The notes beneath the pieces were generated by a model, which saw only the letters and a program-made list of their open reading frames with translations, made no database searches and was not told where the DNA came from. Shown piece by piece: positions 9,997 to 17,523 of a stretch of DNA of 64,000 nucleotides. The DNA is from Geobacter sp. (GTDB lineage: Bacteria > Desulfobacterota > Desulfuromonadia > Geobacterales > Geobacteraceae), in the NCBI GenBank assembly GCA_003574885.1, contig PJFC01000001.1:930001-994000 (forward strand). Direction: 5' to 3'. Position 1 is the stretch's first letter. Each line of letters begins with the position of its first letter. The position numbers were made by a program, and so were the translations under genes.

Positions 9997-10776
9997 ATGA
10001 CCGATCTGATGCCAACCATCTTCATCGGCCACGGCAATCCGATGAATGCCATATCACAAAACACCTACACCGAGGGATGGCGTGCCATCGGCAGATCCAT
10101 TCCCCGTCCCCGGGCCGTACTTGCCGTCTCCGCCCACTGGTACATTCCGGGGTGCGGGGTGACGGCCAATGTAACCCCGTCCACCATCCACGATTTTGGC
10201 GGCTTCCCGCACGAACTGTACGAGGTCACCTATCCCGCCCCCGGCAGTCCGGAGCTTGCCCGGCGTGTAAGGGACATCCTTTCCCCGTTGTCGGTAGAGC
10301 TCGACGAAAGCTGGGGGATCGATCATGGCACCTGGTCGGTGCTGACCCACGTCTTTCCCGATGCCGATATCCCCGTCGTGCAACTTGCCATCGACGCGAG
10401 GCAGCCTCCCTCCTTTCACTATGAACTGGGGAAACGGCTCGCGCCGTTGCGGGAGGAGGGGGTTCTGGTCGTCGGCAGCGGCAATCTCGTGCACAATCTG
10501 CACTCCTACGCCTGGGGAAGGGATGGAGTCAATGCCTACGACTGGGCCGTGCGATTCGAGAAGCGGGTGCGGGATCTGCTGACCGCAGGGGACGATGCGC
10601 AGGTTGTCGCCTACGAGGGGCTCGGCCGTGACGCCATGCTCTCGGTTCCGACCCCTGACCACTACCTGCCGCTGCTCTACGTCCTTGGTCTGCGCAGGAA
10701 AGATGACCCGATCAGTTTCCCGGTCGAGGGGGTGGATGGGGGCTCGGTCTCCATGCTTTCCGTCCGGATAGGTTGA
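9997..10776 (+). CDS. ygiD: DODA-type extradiol aromatic ring-opening dioxygenase family protein (YgiD-like)
   Basis: A 259-residue member of the class III extradiol dioxygenase family that includes E. coli YgiD (4,5-DOPA extradiol dioxygenase). Metal-binding histidines are visible in FIGHGNPM, SAHWY and NLVHNLHSY, and the C-terminal TPDHYLPLLY is a family hallmark. It sits between a pirin gene and a pirin fragment, suggesting a small cluster for aromatic or flavonoid-like substrates. No good ribosome site stronger than AGAGG (9985-9989) is present. The true substrate is unknown. Confidence 0.88.
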   Translation: MTDLMPTIFIGHGNPMNAISQNTYTEGWRAIGRSIPRPRAVLAVSAHWYIPGCGVTANVTPSTIHDFGGFPHELYEVTYPAPGSPELARRVRDILSPLSVELDESWGIDHGTWSVLTHVFPDADIPVVQLAIDARQPPSFHYELGKRLAPLREEGVLVVGSGNLVHNLHSYAWGRDGVNAYDWAVRFEKRVRDLLTAGDDAQVVAYEGLGRDAMLSVPTPDHYLPLLYVLGLRRKDDPISFPVEGVDGGSVSMLSVRIG

Positions 10777-10812
10777 CAGACTGCCCGTAGTATTCCGGGT
10801 GGTGGGATACGA

Positions 10813-10868
10813 AGCGCCGCTGTGTCTGCGAGCAGGAAACAGTGGCGCTGTTCGAGTATCAAACAGAC
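10813..10868 (+). pseudogene. remnant of a pirin gene
   Basis: This stretch matches bases about 9698-9752 of the intact pirin gene with roughly 80 percent identity; GCCGCTGTGTCTGC is identical in both. In one frame it reads RCVCEQETVALFEY against RCVCQPETVVLFEH. It has no start or remaining gene, so it is a fragment left by duplication and deletion. Confidence 0.75.
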
Positions 10869-10910
10869 ATGAATCGGAAAGGGTAAAAGCCGGCAAACCG
10901 GGAGGATTCA

Positions 10911-11678
10911 ATGGGAGGAACGCTCTGGAAAGGAAGCATCCACTTCGGGGAGACGGAGGTGCCCGTGAAGCTGCATGCCGCGGTGAAGGAGGAGCGGATC
11001 CAGTTTCACCTCCTTCACCTGCGTGACCAGGTGAAACTGCACCAGCAGATGATCTGTGCGTATGAAAAAATACCCGTGCCGACGGAGGCTCAGATCAAGG
11101 GGTTCGAACTGGAGGAGGGGAAATACATCATCGTCGAGGCGACGGAACTCGACCAAACCACTCCGGAAAGCAGCCGGATGATCGACGTTCATGAATTTGT
11201 CAAGACCGGACAGATTGATCCTCTCTTCCTGGAGCGCGTCTACTACCTGGAGCCGGATCTGTATTCGGCTGGATATAACGAGCTTGTCGCGGCGTTGCGG
11301 GAAATGGACGTGGAAGGCATCTGCACCTGGACCATGAGAAAACGGTCCTATCTCGGGGCGCTGCAGGTGAGCGGCGGGATTCTTCGCCTGACTACCCTGC
11401 GGCATGCAGATGAAGTGATTCCGGTGAAATCTCTCGGGCTGGAGGAAATTCCCCTGTCCGAAAAGGAACTGAAAATAGGGAGCGATTTGATTGCCCAGTT
11501 GACCGGCCCGTTTCAGCCGCAGAAATTCGAGAACGAACATCAGAAAAAGCTGCAGGCGTTGATCGATAAAAAAGCCCGGGGCGAAAAAATCGCGGTCCTG
11601 CGCCCCCGGCGCTTGAAACCGACCACGGCGGACGAGCTGCTCCAGGCCCTTGAAGCGAGCCTTAAGAGAGTTGCATGA
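10911..11678 (+). CDS. ku: non-homologous end joining protein Ku (first copy)
   Basis: A 255-residue bacterial Ku, a homodimeric ring that binds double-strand break ends and recruits LigD. It begins MGGTLWKGSIHFG and carries the conserved core IIVEATELD and VYYLEPD, with a short basic C-terminus (LRPRRLKP). ATG 10911 follows GGGAGGATTC. A second Ku gene follows after 57 bases and LigD genes after that, so this is an NHEJ operon. The two Ku proteins are clearly different in sequence and may form a heterodimer or act under different conditions; that is inference. Confidence 0.95.
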   Translation: MGGTLWKGSIHFGETEVPVKLHAAVKEERIQFHLLHLRDQVKLHQQMICAYEKIPVPTEAQIKGFELEEGKYIIVEATELDQTTPESSRMIDVHEFVKTGQIDPLFLERVYYLEPDLYSAGYNELVAALREMDVEGICTWTMRKRSYLGALQVSGGILRLTTLRHADEVIPVKSLGLEEIPLSEKELKIGSDLIAQLTGPFQPQKFENEHQKKLQALIDKKARGEKIAVLRPRRLKPTTADELLQALEASLKRVA

Positions 11679-11735
11679 ACATCGTGCGCCCGATGCCGGG
11701 TAGCGTAGAAGTCATCTCCATCCAGGGGGAATGAA

Positions 11736-12521
11736 ATGGCGGTTCAGGGGATATGGAGCGGTACGATCAGTTTCAGCCTGGTGGCGATACCTGTTCAGCT
11801 GGTGAAGGCGGTCAGTCCGGGTCGGGTCTCGTTTCGCCTGCTTCACGACAAGGATTACTCTCCCCTCGCGCGAAGGATGTTCTGCCCGAAACAGGAAAAA
11901 ATGGTTCCCCCGGAGGAGATCGTCCGGGGATACGAAATCGCCCCCGACAGATACCTCCCCATAACCGACGAGGAGCTGGAATCCGTGTCCCCCGAACGGA
12001 GCCGCACCATCGAGATCGTCGGGTTCATCGATATGAATGAAGTGGACCCGGTCTATTACGATCACCCGTATTATCTCGTCCCCTTGAAGGGGGGCGAAAA
12101 ACCCTACCGGCTGCTGGTAGAGATCATGCACAGGACCAACAGGGCCGGGCTCGCAAAATTCGTGCTTGCCGAGCGCGAGTATCTCGTGGCGGTCAAGAGC
12201 ACGGACGGAGCCCTCGCCCTGACCACCCTGCATTACCATGACGAGATACTCTCCGATGAAGACATTTCTCCGAAAGAAGGGAAGGTCGAAGCGCTGGCAG
12301 TGGGCCGCATGAAAAAAAGCATCAAGACCATGATGGCGGACTTCAATCCGGGAAAATATGCGGACGAGCGGCGGGAAAAGGTCATGGCCATCCTGAAGAG
12401 AAAGGCCAGGGAAAAGGGGACAGTGGAAGCTCCAGCAGGAGAGAACGTGGAGGGAGAAGGCCCGCCCGATCTGATCGCCGCGCTGGAGGATATCATGCGC
12501 GAAGTGGAGAAGAACCGGTGA
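11736..12521 (+). CDS. ku: non-homologous end joining protein Ku (second copy)
   Basis: A 261-residue Ku, starting MAVQGIWSGTISFSLVAIPV, the commonest N-terminal form of the family, with FCPKQEKMVPPEEIVRGYE near residue 50 and DPVYYDHPYYLVP near 110. GGGGGAATGAA overlaps the start. Its C-terminus is a short acidic and basic tail rather than an extended Lys-rich one. The stop TGA overlaps the GTG of the next gene, so the second Ku and the LigD polymerase are translationally coupled. Confidence 0.95.
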   Translation: MAVQGIWSGTISFSLVAIPVQLVKAVSPGRVSFRLLHDKDYSPLARRMFCPKQEKMVPPEEIVRGYEIAPDRYLPITDEELESVSPERSRTIEIVGFIDMNEVDPVYYDHPYYLVPLKGGEKPYRLLVEIMHRTNRAGLAKFVLAEREYLVAVKSTDGALALTTLHYHDEILSDEDISPKEGKVEALAVGRMKKSIKTMMADFNPGKYADERREKVMAILKRKAREKGTVEAPAGENVEGEGPPDLIAALEDIMREVEKNR

Positions 12522-13423
12522 GCCAGAAAGTCGTCGAGATCGCCGGGAGAAGACTTTCCCTGTCTAACCTGGAAAAGGACCTCTACCCCTCCCATGGGTT
12601 CACGAAGGCCCACGTCCTGGAATACTACCGCCGGATTGCGCCGTGTATCCTGCCCCACCTGAAAGACCGGGCATTGACCCTGAAGCGCTATCCCGAAGGG
12701 GTGGAAAAGGATTTCTTTTTCGAGAAGCGTTGTCCTCCTCACCATCCGGTCTGGGTGGAAACGGCCGAAATCAGCCGGGATGACGGGGAGCGGATGACCA
12801 TCTGCCTGGTCAACAACCTGGAGACCCTGATCTGGGTGGAGAACCTTGCGTCCCTTGAACTCCATGTGCCCCTGGCAAGGGCCGGTTCCCCCGAAACGCC
12901 CGATTCTATGGTCTTCGACCTGGATCCCGGCGAGCAGGCGGACATCCTGGATTGTGCCCGGGTCGCATTGATACTGCGTGACCTGCTCTCCCGGCTGGGC
13001 CTGGAGTGCTACGTAAAAACCTCGGGACAGAAGGGACTCCATGTCTACGTCCCCTTGAACTGGACGGGAACGACCTTCGCGGATACCAAGACCTTTTCAA
13101 AAGCCATGGCAATTGTCATGCAGAAGAATTATCCGGACCTGGTGACCGAAAAAATGGCGAAGGAGCACCGGAAAGGGAAGGTGTTTATCAACTGGTCCCA
13201 AAACGACTCGTCAAAGACGATGGTCTGCGTGTATTCCCTGCGGGCCCGGGAGAGACCGATGGTTTCGTTTCCGCTCGAATGGAAGGAACTGGAGCGTCTG
13301 GCCGGCGAGGGTGACCCGGCCAGGCTGCAGGTCACTCATGGAGAAGCGGTGAGCAGGGTTGAACATATGGGGGACCTGTTTGGCGAGGTGTTGGTGAAAA
13401 AGCAGAGGCTTCCGCATCTATAA
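12518..13423 (+). CDS. ligD: LigD-type NHEJ polymerase/primase domain protein (stand-alone)
   Basis: A 301-residue archaeo-eukaryotic primase-like polymerase, equivalent to the POL domain of LigD, which fills and extends ends during NHEJ, preferring ribonucleotides. It begins with KDLYPSHGFTKAHVLEYYR and contains the metal-binding VFDLDPGE (two catalytic Asp) near residue 130, the SGQKGLHVYVPL strand near 168, and the third acidic region after about 225. The GTG start overlaps the Ku stop. No ligase domain is attached; that lies in the next gene. Confidence 0.94.
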   Translation: MSQKVVEIAGRRLSLSNLEKDLYPSHGFTKAHVLEYYRRIAPCILPHLKDRALTLKRYPEGVEKDFFFEKRCPPHHPVWVETAEISRDDGERMTICLVNNLETLIWVENLASLELHVPLARAGSPETPDSMVFDLDPGEQADILDCARVALILRDLLSRLGLECYVKTSGQKGLHVYVPLNWTGTTFADTKTFSKAMAIVMQKNYPDLVTEKMAKEHRKGKVFINWSQNDSSKTMVCVYSLRARERPMVSFPLEWKELERLAGEGDPARLQVTHGEAVSRVEHMGDLFGEVLVKKQRLPHL

Positions 13424-13467
13424 CCAGCTTCGCAATCCTTAAGATCGGAACCTGGACAAATCTTGTT

Positions 13468-13554
13468 TCACGCAACGACGCGACGACGCAACGAGAGGCT
13501 TTTATACAAATCTTTGTTCTTTGTTTTACGTTGCGTCGCTACGCCGTCGCGTGA
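13468..13554. repeat. imperfect inverted repeat between the two LigD genes
   Basis: Arms 13468-13493 and 13529-13554 match at 21 of 26 positions as inverted copies; the first ten bases of the right arm, CGTTGCGTCG, are fully complementary to the left arm. The AT-rich loop is 35 bases, and ACAAATCTT occurs both before the left arm and inside the loop. It resembles a palindromic intergenic repeat and separates the polymerase gene from the ligase gene. Confidence 0.7.
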
Positions 13555-13587
13555 GTGATGTTTTCAGGCTTTTGCCGGGACACCACG

Positions 13588-15183
13588 ATGGGATTGAAGG
13601 ATTACGCATCCAAACGAATATTCGAGAAAACCCCTGAGCCGAAACCGGCCGTTCTTCAAGGGGGGCACCGTCTTGTGTTCGTTGTGCATAAGCATGCGGC
13701 CCGCGCCCTTCATTATGATCTCAGGCTGGAACTGGAAGGGGTGCTCAAGAGCTGGGCCGTCCCGAAGGGCCCCTCACGGGATCCTTCCCTGAAACGGCTG
13801 GCAATCATGGTTGAAGACCACCCGCTTGAATACAAGAACTTCGAAGGCGTTATCCCGGAGGGGAATTACGGCGCGGGAAGCGTCATCATCTGGGACCGTG
13901 GCTTTTATCGTCACCCCTCAGCAGATGAAACCGGAAGCGAGAAACTTCTTCTGGAGGGATTGAAAAAAGGGGATATGAAGTTTGTTCTGGAAGGGGAAAA
14001 GCTCCAGGGTGAATTCGCTCTGGTCAAAACGGGAAAGGACGGAAAGTCGTGGCTGCTGTTGAAGAAAAAAGATCGGTATGCAAGCACAGGGGATGTTCTC
14101 AAGGAGAATCGCTCGGTCGAGTCCCATAAAACGTTGGAGGAGATGCTCGAAACCGGCGCGCAGAAATCGTTCAGGCAAAAGAAAACAAACCAGATCCGGC
14201 AGCACGAAGCACTGGAAAGCGAGGCCCTGAAGGATGCGCCGGTAACACCAATGCCGCATAACATAAAACCGATGCTTGCAACCCTGGCCAGAGAACCGTT
14301 TGACCATCCGGACTGGATCTTTGAAATGAAATGGGATGGCTATCGGGCCGTGGCCGAGATCCGGGACGGAGAGGTCGCTCTTTTATCCCGAAACCTGATC
14401 TCGTTGAACCGAAGGTTCTTCCCCATCGTGGAGTCGCTGCGCAAGTTCAGATTCGAGGCTGTTCTGGACGGCGAAATTGTTGTCGTGGACGATCGGGGTT
14501 ATCCCGATTTCCAGCTGTTACAGAATTACCAGAAATCCGGGAACGGCCACCTGCTCTACTATGTCTTCGATCTCCTGCATTTTCAGGGGCATGATCTGAC
14601 CAGCCTTCCCCTGATTGAAAGAAAGGAACTCCTGAAGAAAATTCTCCCGGCCACCCCGAATATTCGATTCAGCGATCATCACGGGAAAGAGGGGGTCCTG
14701 TTTTTTCATGTCGTCAAAGAGAAGGGCCTCGAGGGGATAATCGCCAAGCATTCCCAAAGCGTGTACCAGATGGGGAGAAGGAGCCGGCAGTGGCTGAAGG
14801 TGAAGACAACGCTCACACAGGAGGGGGTGATTGCGGGCTTCACGGAACCGAGGGGGGGGAGAAGGTATTTCGGCACCCTTGTCCTGGGGGTGTTCGACGG
14901 GGACGAGTTGATCTACATTGGCCATGCGGGGGGGGGATTCGGGGGGAAGGAGTTGCAGGACATCCGCGCAAAACTGGAGCTCCTGACCCAACAGGAATGC
15001 CCGTTCCGCGTGCAACCGGAGACCAATGCACCGGTTACCTGGGTGAAGCCGGAACTCGTCTGCGAGGTCACCCTGTCCGGCTGGACTGAGGACGCCGTCA
15101 TGAGGCATCCGGTCTTCCTGCGGTTGCGGGAGGATAAAGCCCCCCGCGAAGTGATACGCGACAGAGTCGGGGAAGGAGTGTAG
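13588..15183 (+). CDS. ligD: LigD-type protein: 3'-phosphoesterase plus ATP-dependent DNA ligase
   Basis: A 531-residue protein. The N-terminal phosphoesterase domain (about 30-150) shows HKHAARALHYDLRLE and ends GNYGAGSVIIWD. The ligase domain starts near 225; the AMP-linked Lys is in FEMKWDGYRAV near 248, and the OB-fold ends with the family pattern near 500. Together with the separate polymerase this makes a complete LigD split over two genes. I chose ATG 13588 because MGLKDYASKRIFEKTPEP is the usual LigD start; the open frame reaches back to 13555 but that part lies in the inverted repeat. The ribosome site is weak (GGGA). Confidence 0.94.
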   Translation: MGLKDYASKRIFEKTPEPKPAVLQGGHRLVFVVHKHAARALHYDLRLELEGVLKSWAVPKGPSRDPSLKRLAIMVEDHPLEYKNFEGVIPEGNYGAGSVIIWDRGFYRHPSADETGSEKLLLEGLKKGDMKFVLEGEKLQGEFALVKTGKDGKSWLLLKKKDRYASTGDVLKENRSVESHKTLEEMLETGAQKSFRQKKTNQIRQHEALESEALKDAPVTPMPHNIKPMLATLAREPFDHPDWIFEMKWDGYRAVAEIRDGEVALLSRNLISLNRRFFPIVESLRKFRFEAVLDGEIVVVDDRGYPDFQLLQNYQKSGNGHLLYYVFDLLHFQGHDLTSLPLIERKELLKKILPATPNIRFSDHHGKEGVLFFHVVKEKGLEGIIAKHSQSVYQMGRRSRQWLKVKTTLTQEGVIAGFTEPRGGRRYFGTLVLGVFDGDELIYIGHAGGGFGGKELQDIRAKLELLTQQECPFRVQPETNAPVTWVKPELVCEVTLSGWTEDAVMRHPVFLRLREDKAPREVIRDRVGEGV

Positions 15184-15185
15184 GG

Positions 15186-15908
15186 ATGGAAATCCATGTG
15201 GGGACGAGCGGGTATGGGTACAAGGAGTGGAAAGGCATATTCTACCCTGAAAAAATTTCACCCAAGGAAATGCTGCACTTCTACGGGGAGCGCTTCGACG
15301 CGGTGGAGATCAATTATACGTTTTATCATATGCCCACGGTGGCGGGTCTCGCGTCCTGGGCGGAGCAGGTTCCCGACGATTTTTCCTTCACGCTCAAGGC
15401 GCCCCAGGTCATAACTCATCTGAAGCTGTTGAAAAATGTCGGCGAGGAGACCAAATACTTCTTCAAGACGCTGTCGGTCCTGGAGAAGAAGCTGGGGCCG
15501 GCCCTGTTCCAGTTTCCCGGGAGTTTTCGCGCGAACCGCCCCGCGCTGGAGGAATTTCTTACCCTGATCCCCGGTAACATGTCCTGCGCGTTCGAGTTCC
15601 GGAGCAAGACCTGGCTGAAAGACGAAATCCTGGACCTGCTCCGGGAACGGGGCTACAGCCTGTGCACTGCGGATACCGACGAAAAGCCGGCAGCGGAGAT
15701 CATCAGTACGGCGCCCTGGGGGTATCTGCGACTGCGCCGTTCCGATTATACGGATGCCGATCTGTCCCAATGGCTGGAAAGAATACTTTTACAACAATGG
15801 GAGAGGGCTTTCGTATTTTTCAAGCACGAAGAAGAGGCCAGGGGGCCCGAAATTGCAGCACGTTTCCGTGCGCTTGCCGATTCACGGATAGGAAAATTCA
15901 AGAAATGA
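15186..15908 (+). CDS. DUF72 domain-containing protein
   Basis: A 240-residue DUF72 (YecE-like) TIM-barrel protein beginning EIHVGTSGYGYKEWKG, with the conserved FDAVEINYTFYHMP near residue 39 and FEFRSKTW near 137. Biochemical function is unknown. It starts two bases after the LigD stop, and GGAAGGAG lies in the end of that gene, so it is co-translated with the NHEJ genes. DUF72 genes are often found beside DNA-repair genes, which makes a repair-related role plausible but unproven. Confidence 0.9.
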   Translation: MEIHVGTSGYGYKEWKGIFYPEKISPKEMLHFYGERFDAVEINYTFYHMPTVAGLASWAEQVPDDFSFTLKAPQVITHLKLLKNVGEETKYFFKTLSVLEKKLGPALFQFPGSFRANRPALEEFLTLIPGNMSCAFEFRSKTWLKDEILDLLRERGYSLCTADTDEKPAAEIISTAPWGYLRLRRSDYTDADLSQWLERILLQQWERAFVFFKHEEEARGPEIAARFRALADSRIGKFKK

Positions 15909-15967
15909 AGGATACTTGAATGAAAAGGGTCGGCCCAAAACTCAAAAAAAAAAGGAGGAGTCTCATC

Positions 15968-16297
15968 ATGAAAAAGCAGATAATGGCAACCAGCTTGATT
16001 TTGACGGTAATGGCGAGTGGTTATGCCCTCGCAGTCGGGCCAGGAAAGACGCTGGAGTTCACGGGAAGCCCGATGGGAACGGTGCTGTTCGACGGGACAG
16101 CGCACAAGAACGCCGGACTGACCTGTTCCGACTGCCACAATCCGGAGATTTTCCCCAAGATGAAGCAGGGGACCGTAAAAATAACCATGAACGACCTGTA
16201 CGCTGGCAAGTATTGCGGGCGATGCCACGATGGCAAAAAAGCCTTCATGATCAAAGACAACTGTACGCGCTGTCACCATAAGCCCGCGAGCCAATAA
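15968..16297 (+). CDS. triheme c7-type cytochrome
   Basis: A 109-residue exported cytochrome. A signal peptide (about 1-22, ending GYALA) precedes three CXXCH haem sites: CSDCH, CGRCH and CTRCH. Together with the spaced histidines before each site this fits the triheme c7 domain common in Geobacter. ATG 15968 follows AAAGGAGGAG; an upstream in-frame start at 15920 would spoil the signal peptide. It probably transfers electrons in the periplasm. It differs from the PpcA-like protein encoded at 52858. Confidence 0.92.
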   Translation: MKKQIMATSLILTVMASGYALAVGPGKTLEFTGSPMGTVLFDGTAHKNAGLTCSDCHNPEIFPKMKQGTVKITMNDLYAGKYCGRCHDGKKAFMIKDNCTRCHHKPASQ

Positions 16298-16421
16298 CGA
16301 GTCATAAAAGTTTTTGGCAATTTCCCTCACTGCTGGTAAAATGGCGTCTGTGAAAACGCAACCAGCCCCGGCTCATTCTTCGGGTCCGGTCTTTGGTTCC
16401 AGCTGGGAGGAGATTGCGGTT

Positions 16422-16880
16422 ATGATGGAAGGAACAGCCAGCATCGAGTGCGAAGAGACTGTGGGAAAGGTTCCACGTATCCTTCTTGCCGAAGACGATC
16501 CTATGATCCGCGAAGTTCTCGGACTGATGCTGAATCGGATGAACTACGATCTCGATTTCGCTGAGGACGGCCTGAAGGCGGTTGAACTGTGGGAACGCGG
16601 GAAGTATGACCTCGTGCTTATGGATGTCAGGATGCCGCGGCTCGACGGCTTTGAGGCTACCCGGGTCATCCGGGAGAAGGAGGGTGAGCGCGGCGGTCAT
16701 ACACCCATTGTCGCCATGACGGCCCACGCCCGCAAAGAGGACGCGGAGATGTGTCTTGCCGCCGGCATGGATACCCATATCTCCAAGCCGATTGACTTCA
16801 AAAAGAGCCTGCAGGTGATAGGGGATATCATCACCCGGAAGGCCAGCTGTGGTGATGATGTCCCGGCTTCTTCAGTTTAA
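16422..16880 (+). CDS. single-domain response regulator
   Basis: A 152-residue CheY-like receiver. After a short N-terminal extension the domain runs from RILLAEDDPMIRE (acidic pair) through the phosphorylated Asp in LVLMDVRMPRLDG, the Thr in IVAMTAHARK and the Lys in HISKPIDF. There is no output domain. I chose ATG 16422 because GGGAGGAG is 8-9 bases upstream; the frame is open from 16314. A histidine kinase encoded 0.65 kb downstream could be its partner, though a riboswitch and terminator separate them. Confidence 0.93.
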   Translation: MMEGTASIECEETVGKVPRILLAEDDPMIREVLGLMLNRMNYDLDFAEDGLKAVELWERGKYDLVLMDVRMPRLDGFEATRVIREKEGERGGHTPIVAMTAHARKEDAEMCLAAGMDTHISKPIDFKKSLQVIGDIITRKASCGDDVPASSV

Positions 16881-16895
16881 TTAGAATAAACTTGA

Positions 16896-16925
16896 TTGAC
16901 AGTCCTCTCTAATCTTTGATATGAA
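16896..16925 (+). promoter_or_regulatory. putative promoter of the riboswitch transcript
   Basis: TTGACA (16896-16901) and TATGAA (16920-16925) are 18 bases apart, upstream of the riboswitch and downstream of the response regulator stop. Confidence 0.5.
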
Positions 16926-16963
16926 GTTCATTATATTCTCATTACCGGGAAACCATAGCAGTC

Positions 16964-17049
16964 GATAGACGATAATACTCAACCATCCGCGAGGATGGGG
17001 CGGAAAGCCTAAAGGGTCTCCATGAGACAGCCGGGTTGCCGAAATATCA
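16964..17049 (+). promoter_or_regulatory. GEMM-I riboswitch (cyclic dinucleotide; candidate cGAMP-type)
   Basis: The GEMM core is visible: a first hairpin with CCATCC-GCGA-GGATGG (16983-16998), the GGAAAGCC junction (17002-17009), a second hairpin GGGTCTC-CAT-GAGAC (17014-17028), and the closing GCCGGGTTGCCG. P1 can form between GATA (16971-16974) and TATC (17045-17048). An A (16977) aligns with the position that is G20 in the c-di-GMP-binding Vc2 aptamer; A at this site marks the GEMM-Ib group that prefers 3',3'-cGAMP and is common in Geobacter. Position 46 also differs (G instead of C). Ligand identity is inference. The 3' strand overlaps a terminator, so ligand binding would favour read-through. 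Confidence 0.85.
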
Positions 17050-17077
17050 TACGATATTCGGCAACCCGGCTTTTTTT
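17029..17077 (+). terminator. riboswitch expression-platform terminator
   Basis: Arms at 17029-17043 and 17057-17071 are complementary over 15 bases, starting AGCCGGGTTGCC, and are extended by ATATC/GATAT, followed by seven T. The 5' arm is also the 3' strand of the GEMM aptamer, so aptamer and terminator are mutually exclusive. Confidence 0.92.
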
Positions 17078-17174
17078 GTTGGAAAAATGTGAAGGGTAGT
17101 AATGACGTCGTAGCGGTGCTTAAAGAAAAGGTCTTCAGTCATAGGGGCGATTTTTTGCTCCTGGCGGGGAAAGC

Positions 17175-17402
17175 ATGCATTTCTATGATTACAGAGGATT
17201 TACGATTTGTCCCATACCTGCGCTATCTCTAGCGGATAATGTCTGGATGGTCAATTTATCGATAAGGCGAGGGGCACAGGTAAAATCATTCGAAACAGCC
17301 TATTCCTTCAGTACCAAAGGTGAGGCCGTCTTCCACTGTATCAGTTTAGGGAAAAAGATAATTGATGGGGACGTCGATGGTTTTACGGTAGACGATATCT
17401 GA
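17175..17402 (+). CDS. small hypothetical protein downstream of the GEMM riboswitch
   Basis: A 75-residue soluble protein starting MHFYDYRGFTICP, with a predicted mixed alpha/beta composition and no cysteine cluster or membrane segment. It faintly resembles small beta-rich domains with YRGYTI and a C-terminal GKKIIDG helix, but I cannot assign a family with confidence. GGCGGGGAAAGC precedes ATG 17175. It is the first gene after the riboswitch terminator, so its expression is probably controlled by the cyclic dinucleotide. The sensor kinase follows after 121 bases. Confidence 0.65.
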   Translation: MHFYDYRGFTICPIPALSLADNVWMVNLSIRRGAQVKSFETAYSFSTKGEAVFHCISLGKKIIDGDVDGFTVDDI

Positions 17403-17523
17403 GTGCAAAGAAGATAACGGCGGTGAGCATGTAATTCCTGATAGCAAGTATTTCCTGTTTTTGGGTCTGACAGATTTTGAATGACAATCGCGTGTACATC
17501 ACTGTTTTCAGGAAACCGTTTTC

